From assembly GCA_028023455.1 (NCBI GenBank), contig JAQFVV010000072.1, positions 4,360,501-4,424,500 on the forward strand: a stretch of DNA of 64,000 nt, given 5' to 3'. Shown here piece by piece: positions 43,797 to 53,830 of this stretch. The translations under genes and the position numbers were made by a program. The notes below the pieces were generated by a model, which made no database searches, was not told the origin of the DNA, and saw only the letters and a list, made by a program, of their open reading frames with translations. Origin of the DNA: Epiperipatus broadwayi (taxonomy: Eukaryota; Onychophora; Udeonychophora; Euonychophora; Peripatidae). Within the stretch, counting starts at the first letter, position 1. Every line of letters starts with the position of its first letter.

Positions 43797-46036
43797 GAGC
43801 ACAGACGTTCGTTACATTGTTTTTCTTTTATATATATTATTAAACAAGTTAAAATAAAAAGTTCGCATTTAAAAACTTTCTTTAAAAATTGAAATTAAAA
43901 TATCGTCTTAAACTCTTATATATTAAGTCGCACAGATAATAAAAATTATTAAAATAAAATTTTTATTAAAGAAAAGGTATTTTTAAAACTAAATTTTAAA
44001 AAGATTTGGAGATAAAATTATATCTCTAAATCTGTCTTTAAATATATTTTTGATTTGGAAAACAGGGTAATTAATTAGAAATGGAAATGATTGTTAATTA
44101 GTTAAATGTAAACCAGCCTTCGGCATTTAAATGTAAAAACACCTGTCAGATAAGAAAACAATAAAAACTGTTAGCAAATAAGAAGAAATCCCTATGGAAT
44201 CGGACCTCAACGAAAAGGATCATCTCATCGATGACGTAATGTAAATTCAATCCTTCACATTAATATAAAAGGAAAATTTTGGAAATTATTAATCAGTGAC
44301 TAGTGACTGGAAATTGATTGATTATTGACGATGTAACAGCTAGGTGTTAGCGCTGGGGGGATTGAAAAAGACGCACAGCTTCAATCCCTTCAGTTCTGCT
44401 AAGAAAGAGAAAAAAATGGGCCATCGTTTATACAATGAGGACCAACTACACGAAAAACAAAATCTCCAAAGGATAAATAAATAAATCAACCGGATACTAA
44501 TCTTCGGACGACGTGGGAATTCACGTTTAAACGGCCAGGAATATAATAGGATGAACTATTTCAATAACCGTAAGAACTTTAAAATTTATGAACAGTAAAT
44601 TAAAAACTTTTCATATTTAAAATGATTTTAATATTATTCTATCTGACCAACAATATTTATTAATTGGTTATAATTTTATTTAATGTATTTAATTTGTAAA
44701 ATCATTTCCATTTATTTATTTATTTAATTTTGTTCTTTAAGTTATTATGATTTCTGTTTTCCGTTAAATAAATTATAAAAAAATGTTAAACTTAAGTCGG
44801 GCGTGAATGGCTGTATCGATTTGTAAAGATATATTAAGGGAGGGTAATCTTGGGTTGTTCATTTCGTAGTTGAATTGGTTCAATGGATTGGATATATTTA
44901 TGTAATTAGTAGGTGTAATATGAGATCCGCCACGGGCAGGATTATAGATATACGCCACACACCCTCTGTTTGCCTATGGATGGGTTTGTAAGTCGGCAGA
45001 ATACCGCAGCCCATTCCTATGGAGTTTTTAGTTTATTGATCTACTTGCCCACAGATGTCACATCCCTGTGGGTGGAGAGTCAATGTCGTTTCTATTTCTA
45101 CATATTGTTCAGATGTACATTCCTGACAATATTGTTGTGTTGTCGTATCATGCTACATTGAATACATGAATGTATCAGATGGATTGGCGCCAGTTGATTG
45201 CGAAATGTGTTGCCTAAGGTTAAGTAGGGATAGAATATTTTATTTTCGAATGCAAATCTATATAGTATATTCAGGCTCGATCCTATAAAACTATTAAATT
45301 TAAGTTGTTTATAGACGCTTGCATAGATTGGCTATCGGTTAAATATGTTTGCGTTTTCATATTTGATCAAAATATATAGACATTCGACAAATACTGATAC
45401 CTTACGGTGAGTATCTAAAAGGTATTTATTCGGATGTCTTTTAAGTTATTGGTGACGATGCAGGTATCTTACGATGAATACTAGAGGGTTTCTTATATTT
45501 CCCTCTGCAATTGTCAGTAATCAATAACTTTGTATTTTGATCGTTTATGTTTACTTTGAAATGTTTTTGACCGTTGAAATCTATGTAACCGATCTATAGC
45601 AACATATTAAACAGGTTAATATAATCCCATCTGTGCGAACTTGATTAAAAATGTAAATTTATAATATAATAGTAATGCAATGTAAATTAAAGTAAAATCA
45701 AAGTAAAAAAAAAATAATGTTAAATGTTCAATTAAATGTAAATCACTAAAGTAATTTTAAACCTTATATATATGTGCATAAATAAATCTGTTTGTATGAT
45801 GATTACTGGCAGTGGCTTACTTTATTCTTTTATATACTAGTAAATGATATTATTAAATCTCTGCTATTCCACTGAGCTAGTGACAATGGGCTAACGATCT
45901 AAATATGTAAATAAAGTGGAATCCTAACAGCGCGTAGCCTACTCTATAAATTTTTCTAGGCTCAAATGCCTAGATGGCGCCCTTTGGTAGTGCGGTGCGG
46001 TGCGATGCGATCTACCACTTCGTTTGGATCGTTATA
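43797..46036 (+). repeat. 5' LTR
   Basis: 2240 bp, starting at GAGCACAGAC because the expected TGTAAC is missing, and ending GATCGTTATA. It contains TATA-like strings (CTATATAGTATATTC near 45260, CTTATATATATGTGC near 45762) and AATAAA signals near 45781 and 45912. Near the end, GTGCGGTGCGGTGCGATGCGAT (46003-46024) is a short tandem array. Opposed frames of 61 and 63 codons (44958-44773 and 44970-45161) are identical in both LTRs but show no known domain. Confidence 0.88.
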
Positions 46037-46812
46037 ATTGGTGTCCCAAGTGTGGCCTTACCTCAGAGATTGACCCTGAGAAGGGGAATTAATGCTGAAA
46101 TTTCCGATCTTTAATAAACCACAAATACCCTGAGCAAATTTTGTCAAAATGAAATATTTTTATCTGTTTACATATAGTCGTATACTTTAAATCTTATAAA
46201 AGCACTGCCAGAATGAAATAGCACATATATTAAAAACTAGAAAGTATAAATAATTTTAAACTGTAGTTCGTTAAAAAGAAAGTCAGAAGGTTGCAATAAA
46301 TATGTTTTTTTTTTTTTGTTGTTGATATATATTATGCTTTAACGTGTATAGGCGTGCACAGCCACGTAAGTTTATGATCGAAATGTGGTGCCTTGCGATG
46401 AGTACCTTTGGGAATTACTTAAGTGTAACCCTATTTATGCATTTCAATCAGTCATAAATGAGTTGGTGGTATTTATAATTGTTCTGCAAATATACACGTT
46501 TAAACCCATTATTTCTTAAAACATATTTATCTCAATGCAACCTTCTTTAAATAAATAATTTATAAAATAACTTGCTTGTTATGCCGTGTGTAAAAGTAAA
46601 ATGTATAAAATAAAATAGAATTCTCGGGGGGAGGGGTGTTAACGTAAAGGGTCCTTTAGGTAGGCGATGGTCAACATTTTCTTTTTCTTTTTGTATATAG
46701 TTTTTTGTAAAATTATTAACTGAATGTTTGGAAATTTTGTTAATACCGTAATTACTAACCCTAAGTAAAATTTTTTTTTTTGATCATTTTTTTTTAAGTA
46801 ACTTTACTGATA
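46037..46812 (+). other. internal region of the LTR element
   Basis: 776 bp with no reading frame of note. It begins with the primer-binding-site candidate and a small hairpin (CCTCAG...CTGAGG, about 46061-46084). A purine tract GGGGGGAGGGG (46626-46636) is followed by TGTTAACG. It looks like a polypurine tract, yet it lies about 175 bp before the point where LTR identity starts. Either the true LTR starts at 46637 and the left copy lost its first 180 bp, or the tract is unrelated. Confidence 0.65.
46039..46056 (+). promoter_or_regulatory. candidate primer-binding site
   Basis: TGGTGTCCCAAGTGTGGC lies two bases after the 5' LTR and starts with TGG, the complement of a tRNA CCA end. From memory it resembles sites complementary to tRNA-Leu, but I could not check the tRNA. 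Confidence 0.55.
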
Positions 46813-49059
46813 TGTAACGAGCACAGACATTCGTTACATTGTTTTTCTTTTATATATATTATTAAACAAGTTAAAATAAAAAGTTCGCATTTAAAAACTT
46901 TCTTTAAAAATTGAAATTAAAATATCGTCTTAAACTCTTATATATTAAGTCGCACAGATAATAAAAATTATTAAAATAAAATTTTTATTAAAGAAAAAGG
47001 TATTTTTAAAACTAAATTTTAAAAAGATTTGGAGATAAAATTATATCTCTAAATCTGTCTTTAAATATATTTTTGATTTGGAAAACAGGGTAATTAATTA
47101 GAAATGGAAATGATTGTTAATTAGTTAAATGTAAACCAGCCTTCGGCATTTAAATGTAAAAACACCTGTCAGATAAGAAAACAATAAAAACTGTTAGCAA
47201 ATAAGAAGAAATCCCTATGGAATCGGACCTCAACGAAAAGGATCATCTCATCGATGACGTAATGTAAATTCAATCCTTCACATTAATATAAAAGGAAAAT
47301 TTTGGAAATTATTAATCAGTGACTAGTGACTGGAAATTGATTGATTATTGACGATGTAACAGCTAGGTGTTAGCGCTGGGGGGGATTGAAAAAGACGCAC
47401 AGCTTCAATCCCTTCAGTTCTGCTAAGAAAGAGAAAAAAATGGGCCATCGTTTATACAATGAGGACCAACTACATGAAAAACAAAATCTCCAAAGGATAA
47501 ATAAATAAATCAACCGGATACTAATCTTCGGACGACGTGGGAATTCACGTTTAAACGGCCAGGAATATAATAGGATGAACTATTTCAATAACCGTAAGAA
47601 CTTTAAAATTTATGAACAGTAAATTAAAAACTTTTCATATTTAAAATGATTTTAATATTATTCTATCTGACCAACAATATTTATTAATTGGTTATAATTT
47701 TATTTAATGTATTTAATTTGTAAAATCATTTCCATTTATTTATTTATTTAATTTTGTTCTTTAAGTTATTATGATTTCTGTTTTCCGTTAAATAAATTAT
47801 AAAAAAATGTTAAACTTAAGTCGGGCGTGAATGGCTGTATCGATTTGTAAAGATATATTAAGGGAGGGTAATCTTGGGTTGTTCATTTCGTAGTTGAATT
47901 GGTTCAATGGATTGGATATATTTATGTAATTAGTAGGTGTAATATGAGATCCGCCACGGGCAGGATTATAGATATACGCCACACACCCTCTGTTTGCCTA
48001 TGGATGGGTTTGTAAGTCGGCAGAATACCGCAGCCCATTCCTATGGAGTTTTTAGTTTATTGATCTACTTGCCCACAGATGTCACATCCCTGTGGGTGGA
48101 GAGTCAATGTCGTTTCTATTTCTACATATTGTTCAGATGTACATTCCTGACAATATTGTTGTGTTGTCGTATCATGCTACATTGAATACATGAATGTATC
48201 AGATGGATTGGCGCCAGTTGATTGCGAAATGTGTTGCCTAAGGTTAAGTAGGGATAGAATATTTTATTTTCGAATGCAAATCTATATAGTATATTCAGGC
48301 TCGATCCTATAAAACTATTAAATTTAAGTTGTTTATAGACGCTTGCATAGATTGGCTATCGGTTAAATATGTTTGCGTTTTCATATTTGATCAAAATATA
48401 TAGACATTCGACAAATACTGATACCTTACGGTGAGTATCTAAAAGGTATTTATTCGGATGTCTTTTAAGTTATTGGTGACGATGCAGGTATCTTACGATG
48501 AATACTAGAGGGTTTCTTATATTTCCCTCTGCAATTGTCAGTAATCAATAACTTTGTATTTTGATCGTTTATGTTTACTTTGAAATGTTTTTGACCGTTG
48601 AAATCTATGTAACCGATCTATAGCAACATATTAAACAGGTTAATATAATCCCATCTGTGCGAACTTGATTAAAAATGTAAATTTATAATATAATAGTAAT
48701 GCAATGTAAATTAAAGTAAAATCAAAGTAAAAAAAAATAATGTTAAATGTTCAATTAAATGTAAATCACTAAAGTAATTTTAAACCTTATATATATGTGC
48801 ATAAATAAATCTGTTTGTATGATGATTACTGGCAGTGGCTTACTTTATTCTTTTATATACTAGTAAATGATATTATTAAATCTCTGCTATTCCACTGAGC
48901 TAGTGACAATGGGCTAACGATCTAAATATGTAAATAAAGTGGAATCCTAACAGCGCGTAGCCTACTCTATAAATTTTTCTAGGCTCAAATGCCTAGATGG
49001 CGCCCTTTGGTAGTGCGGTGCGGTGCGATGCGATCTACCACTTCGTTTGGATCGTTATA
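46813..49059 (+). repeat. 3' LTR
   Basis: 2247 bp. TGTAACGAGCACAGACATTC at the start forms part of a small palindrome (TGTAACGA...TCGTTACA within 26 bp). The end GATCGTTATA meets PLE-C sequence directly. Otherwise as the 5' LTR. Confidence 0.9.
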
Positions 49060-51031
49060 GTATAATAAAAAGTTTCCAATAAATTTTAGTGATCAAAACT
49101 ATGTGAATATCTCTGGAGTTGATTTGAATTTTAATCAGCGTTATATTTTAAATTTTGGATCTTAATACGTCGGTGGAGGTTGGAGAGATTCTAGTATTGA
49201 ATTAAATGCGGCGATTGAATATTCGTTTGGTGTTATAAATTGTGATTTAAATGATAGGAATAAAATAATTAATGAAATAAAAAATAAAACATTTGATAAG
49301 CAAAATGATAATGTTTGGTTAAAACAAATTTATGAATTTAAAAATTTTTTAAAAAGTAATAAATTAATTTGTTTGAAGGAGGACAAGGGGTTACGGATGT
49401 GCCTAATGAAACAGGATGAATATAATATGAAAATTATGGATCAAATGAAGAAGCTCTGTTTTGAAAAAAGTGAATTAAATAATATTGATACATATAGAAT
49501 GAAATTTATTAATGACATTTTAATGACTGCTAAAAAGAAAAAAGTTATTGATGCAAAGACATATTACAGTTTATATCCGTCGTCAGCAGTGTTTCTAAGA
49601 ATCTTTGAAAATATAAAATTGCATAAAAATTGTTATCCATTAAGAGTAATTGTTGATTTTGGTGGTGTTTTTTATTATAATGCTTGTAGATATATTGAAA
49701 AAATAATGCAAGATGTGCTTGGATTTGGAGATTATACGATTTCATCATCATTTGATTTTATTAATAAGATTAAAAATATAAAAATTGATAATAATGATGT
49801 TATGTGTACACTTGACATATCTGAAATGTATGGTTCAATTAATCGTATGGAATCAATAGAGATTATTGAAAGAGCTTTGTTTTTAAAATCTATAGATAAT
49901 AATATTAGGAATTTTATTGTTAAAATATTAAGATTTGTGAATGATAATATATATGTTAGGTTTAATGATTGCTTTTATAAAATGAATTTTGGTTGGCCAA
50001 TGAGTCTTCCGGTGGTATCACAGCTTTGTAATTTTTTTATTTCTAATTATGAGGTTAAGATATTGTCTCAGATAAAATATAAAGGAATTAAAGTATATTG
50101 TAGATATGTTGATGATGTATTTATATGTGCACATAATGAAATAATAGTTAATTTGTTTAATGAGTTAAATATGATTAATAATGTAAAATGGGTGTTAAAT
50201 GAAGAGAAGGAAGATTCTATAAAGTTTTTAGATATATTTATTAAAAGAAATAATAATGTGTTTGATTATAATATGATTTTAAAGCCTGTGGAAATTAGGG
50301 GTTATATTCCATATAATTCTAAAGTTCATATGAGTCATAAATTAGCTGGTTTGAAGACATTTTTATTTAGAAATGATTATTTGTGCAAATTTGTTAGTGA
50401 TAAAATTGAAAATATTAATGTATATATTACTGATATGTTGAATGTTGGTTATGGAAGGAATATTATTTATAATACAATTACAAAATATAATCAAAATAAG
50501 ATAATAATAAGAAAATATTAAGTAAATTAAAAAGTGATAAATGGATTTCTATTCCTTTTATATCTAATCAACAAGCTAAATTAATTAATAAACTTTTTAG
50601 TGGTTTGTGTAGAATTTCTTTTTTCTCTTCAAATAATATAAATGATGTGATAAATATCCAAAGCCAAGATTTCTAAGTTTGAATTAAGTTCTGTTATATA
50701 TATGTTGGAATATGGTTGTGGAATAAAATATATAGGGGAATCCAAATGTACATTACAAAAACGATATAATGACCATAAGACATTATATAAACGTGTACAG
50801 AAAGAAAATATATCTTCAGTAAATATGAATACTTCATCAATTATATTTGATCATAATAAAACATGTAATTATGGTTTTAAATTTAATAATAGAGATATAA
50901 AAATTATTCAAATTGAAAGGTGTAGTGAAAAACGTAAAATTAAAGAGGCAATGATGATATCTAGGAATAGAGGTGGTTTAATGAATAAACAATCGGCTAA
51001 TATAAAGACAACAGAAATGTGTGAAATTTGA
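49060..51031 (+). pseudogene. PLE-C reverse transcriptase / GIY-YIG protein, broken
   Basis: Frames of 382 (49373-50521) and 109 (50702-51031) residues plus flanking codons match PLE-A almost residue for residue. Breaks by comparison with A are a stop TAA at about 49163 (K to stop in GSKYV), a one-base deletion near 50500 that ends the frame at IIIRKY, and a two-base loss near 50655. Motifs kept are the DKG block near the start of the first frame, CTLDISEMY, GWPMSLPVVSQ, YVDD, KFLDIF and CGIKYIGESKCTLQKRYNDH. It is inactive. The ATG at 49373 is internal. Confidence 0.9.
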
Positions 51032-51086
51032 ATAGATTGAATGATGGGTAATGCAAGTTTTTATTTTTTGTACGTTTGTATTAACA

Positions 51087-51110
51087 GTTGATAAAGATTG
51101 TCAGTGAAAC
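51087..51110 (+). promoter_or_regulatory. PLE-C 3'-end hairpin with hammerhead-like core
   Basis: GTTGATAAAGATTGTCAGTGAAAC, as in copy A. It starts 56 nt after the stop codon. Confidence 0.4.
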
Positions 51111-51215
51111 AATTGAAAGTACTTCTGGTAAAGAATATATTATTTAATTTTGAATACTGTGTTAAATATATTTGTTTGAATTATTATTATATAATTTAAA
51201 AATACAGACATTTAT

Positions 51216-51877
51216 TGGTTGTAGTTATATATATATATATATAGTGCTAATCTAGTGTATTGTCATGATAGTAAATGGCATTGTGAGTGGGTTTGTTGCA
51301 GCTAATTATGTAGAGTATTTGTAGGGTCTGGTTCCAAGGTAACTTGTCTTTAGTTTTATTTAATAATTGATTGAGATTAGGAAGAGTCCTGAAGCTAATA
51401 CTGAATTTATTTGAAAAAATTGTTTTTAACTTTTGTAATACACCTGACATAAATAAAAGACTGATCCATAAATTAGTATTGTTGTGGTTCAGAGATTTGG
51501 TGCTTGTTGCAGAATAGAAATACTGAGATATAACATCGAAAACTACATTAAAGATTTAATTAAGATAAGATCACAATTGTTTAACAAAAGTTCTTAAAAA
51601 TTATACTCCACAACAAATGGCAAGTTTCTGAACCACAATAACCCTAATATATGGATTAGCCTTCCTTTTACACCCGATGCATCATGAATGTTAAAAACAA
51701 TCTCCTCAGATGAATTCAGTATTAGCTTCAGTGCCTTTATCTAATCTCAATCAATTATTAAAGAACACTAAAGGCAACTTACCTCTGGATCAGGCTCTTC
51801 ATTGCAATGAACCATCTTTGATACTATGAATCTCAAGTCAATAGCACCACCAGATTGGCACAGTATGAGTATATGTA
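51216..51877. other. no clear gene; possible upstream PLE decay
   Basis: A (TA)n tract at 51226-51242 follows PLE-C. The rest is AT-rich, and I see no clear motif until the PLE fragment at 51878. Confidence 0.45.
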
Positions 51878-52085
51878 TAAATGCACTAAAACAGACCCTA
51901 ACATAAAGTCAGTAATTTTGGAGCATGAGATTGACTCAGGCCATAATTTTGATCCATGTGATGTTAAAGTGTTTTGTACTGGGTGCAATGATTAAAAGAG
52001 AAAATACAAAGAGGCATGGTCTTATTGCAAATAGTACCCACATGATAAATAAAAGAGGTTTATGCATTGCCTATCATGCAAATGA
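51878..52085 (+). pseudogene. PLE fragment, C-terminal part (lineage shared with 38.67-38.89 kb)
   Basis: Plus-strand translation reads KCTKTDPNIKSVILEHEIDS, GHNFDPCDVKVFCTGCND, stop, KRKYKEAWSYCK, stop. It parallels the minus-strand fragment at 38.7 kb (CTKMDPNVKI, LEHEIDLGHNFDLLDIEV, RKYKEAW). The frame at 51925-52119 is a shadow in another frame. Only the end of the endonuclease region survives. Confidence 0.72.
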
Positions 52086-52640
52086 TATATTTAAATTTAC
52101 ATACTTTCATATTAATTAATCCAAATGTTTGTTCTACGAATATGGCCAACCTGGTTGAAAGCAGTGCCAAGCTGTAAAATAGTTACAATTGTTTAATCTT
52201 TCATGTATAGTGGATAGTCCTTATTTATTGACTTAAAAATGATATTGTAGAGAGGATACATCAGACACTGCAACAAGATTAGTTATTAAACCACTAAACA
52301 TCACATGATCATATTTTCTTATGCTTGCTCATAACTGTTATTCAATTTAATGATAAATATCAAATCAAATAATTTATATTTATGCCCCAACAGGTTCTTA
52401 TTGCAATGAAGAAATTGGATATTTTTATATAGTTTACAGAATGCTTCTGATTAGGTCATACAGCATTTTAAAATTATGATGAAGAGAATTTAATGCCAGA
52501 ATTATAATTTGATTGAAAGATGGATTTGCTATTGCAAAATTAGATCATGGAGCTGCAGATGAGAAGAAAAATTTACTTGTGGATTTTTTCTCTTAAAAAG
52601 AAAATTTGTCTATATGTCAGTCTTTTTTATGTGTAAATAG
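52086..52640. other. no gene seen
   Basis: AT-rich DNA without recognised features. Confidence 0.5.
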
Positions 52641-52775
52641 CATTTAATACACTTCTCTCTATTCTCTTTTTACAATGAAATGGATTTTTTTTGACAATGT
52701 TTTCTTACAGTTTTGTCATAATTGGCGGTCTTCATCAAAGCTACAATATTTGAATATATTTAATACATTGTTTTT
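52641..52775 (-). repeat. decayed copy of the FB8/FB13 unit
   Basis: On the minus strand TGTAGCTTTGATGAAGACCG, loop, CAAAACTGTAAGAAAAC corresponds to the TGTAGCTCTGATGATGACTG...GAAACTGTAAGAATG unit at 18.02 kb. Both hammerhead-like cores are mutated (TTTGATGA, CAAAA). Confidence 0.55.
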
Positions 52776-53500
52776 TTATATAACTCATACAATATAATAC
52801 ATTATATACAATACTCTATATACCTATATAATAGATTAAACATAATACTATTATATTTTAATAAGCCCAATAAACATGCCTATATAAATTTTCTAACAAT
52901 TTTATAACTGTTAACTTCATTTTTATTTTTATCTAAATATTTATACAGAATACTTTACCATTATATAACTTTTAACCATTTTATTATTAATTTAATTTAT
53001 TTTTATTATTTTAGGTTATAATTTTATTTATGCATTACCTATTTATAATATATTTATTTAATTTTATTTTAATCTTTACCTTCTTTTAACTCCCAAATTT
53101 TATAACTGACATTTTTTTTAAAATTGTCTTTTACTTTGTATACTCCCTCCCTCTGGGAATATTTTTTATAACTATTATTTATTCTACTTTTTAAATTTAT
53201 ACTGTACCAATGGCTTTGCTTGTGTTAATAGAATAAAAGAATGTAATGTAGTTGATAATCAAAATATATTTAAATAAAATTTACATGACATAATAATATA
53301 TGAATTATTAACAGCAGGTAAAAATGACTATTGTAATGCATTTTATAAACAATGTTTTACGTCATTTTTACCTACTATTGATAACTTATGTATTATTAGG
53401 TCATGTACAAAGATTATGATATTCAATATTTATTGCATATTAAAGATGTATACTGATTTCCTAAAGTATACAATGATCTATTGTTTAGTAAATCTGATAA
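52776..53500. other. no gene seen
   Basis: AT-rich. A short inverted pair, CAATAGT-GGTAAAAATGAC against GTCATTTTTACC-ACTATTG-like sequence, lies at about 53314-53384. Confidence 0.4.
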
Positions 53501-53559
53501 TATCATGATACTATGGGAATCAATTTAAACAAACTTATTAACAACATAAAGGATAAAAT

Positions 53560-53830
53560 ACAAACATAGGACTGGTCCAATATGGTCTATGTTGTAGAGT
53601 GCAGCTAAGAGAACTGTTCATATATTTACTATGGTGAGACCAAGTCTAACCTTAAAACAAGAATGACATAGCATTATCTAATGTATAAAAAGTCACAGAC
53701 AAAAACCAATGCCACTAATACATCGATCTTTTACAATCACAAAAGAGAACACAGCCATAGTTTCAATCCAAGTTGCGTTAAAATAATATGTGAAGAGCGA
53801 AACAATAGAAATCAAAAAGTGTGGTTCATC
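53560..53830 (+). pseudogene. PLE fragment with GIY-YIG endonuclease remnant
   Basis: Plus-strand translation from about 53577 reads VYVVECS, stop, ENCSYIYYGETKSNLKTRM, stop, HYLMYKKSQTKTNATNTSIF and YNHKREHSHSFNPSCVKIIC, then EERNNRNQKV. The ETKSNLKTRM...H block is the GIY-YIG second half, and FYNHKREHSHSF corresponds to FDHNKTCNYGF at 41 kb. Two stops and loss of the reverse transcriptase show it is dead. The minus-strand 91-residue frame over it is a shadow. Confidence 0.75.

Larger units (their letters stand above)
43797..49059. mobile_element. LTR retroelement with 2.24-kb LTRs, nested in PLE-C
   Basis: Two direct repeats (43797-46036 and 46813-49059) flank 776 bp. The right LTR starts TGTAACGA and ends TCGTTATA, an imperfect terminal inverted repeat of the TG...CA type. 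By eye the LTRs differ at two substitutions (43807/46829 and 44451/47475) and three homopolymer lengths, so the insertion is recent or gene conversion has acted. A tRNA-like primer-binding site follows the left LTR. No gag or pol frame exists, so the element is non-autonomous. Orientation is taken as plus from the primer-binding site. Its right edge abuts PLE-C cleanly at GTATAATAAAAAG. The left junction has lost PLE bases and the first LTR bases. Confidence 0.85.
49060..51215 (+). mobile_element. Penelope-like element C, right piece
   Basis: This continues PLE-C after the LTR insertion (YNKKFP onwards), through the reverse transcriptase and endonuclease, to the 3' end GAATTATTATTATATAA. That is followed by TTTAAAAATACAGACATTTA and GGTTGTAGTTAT, the sequence that opens copy A. 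It therefore ends with the start of a next tandem unit before the (TA)n at about 51218. Together with A and B it forms an inverted PLE cluster. Confidence 0.9.

Noticed and set aside
46813-46838. TGTAACGA...TCGTTACA palindrome as an operator or attachment site
   Set aside because: It overlaps the LTR terminus and is better explained as the LTR end. No integrase or regulator is present.
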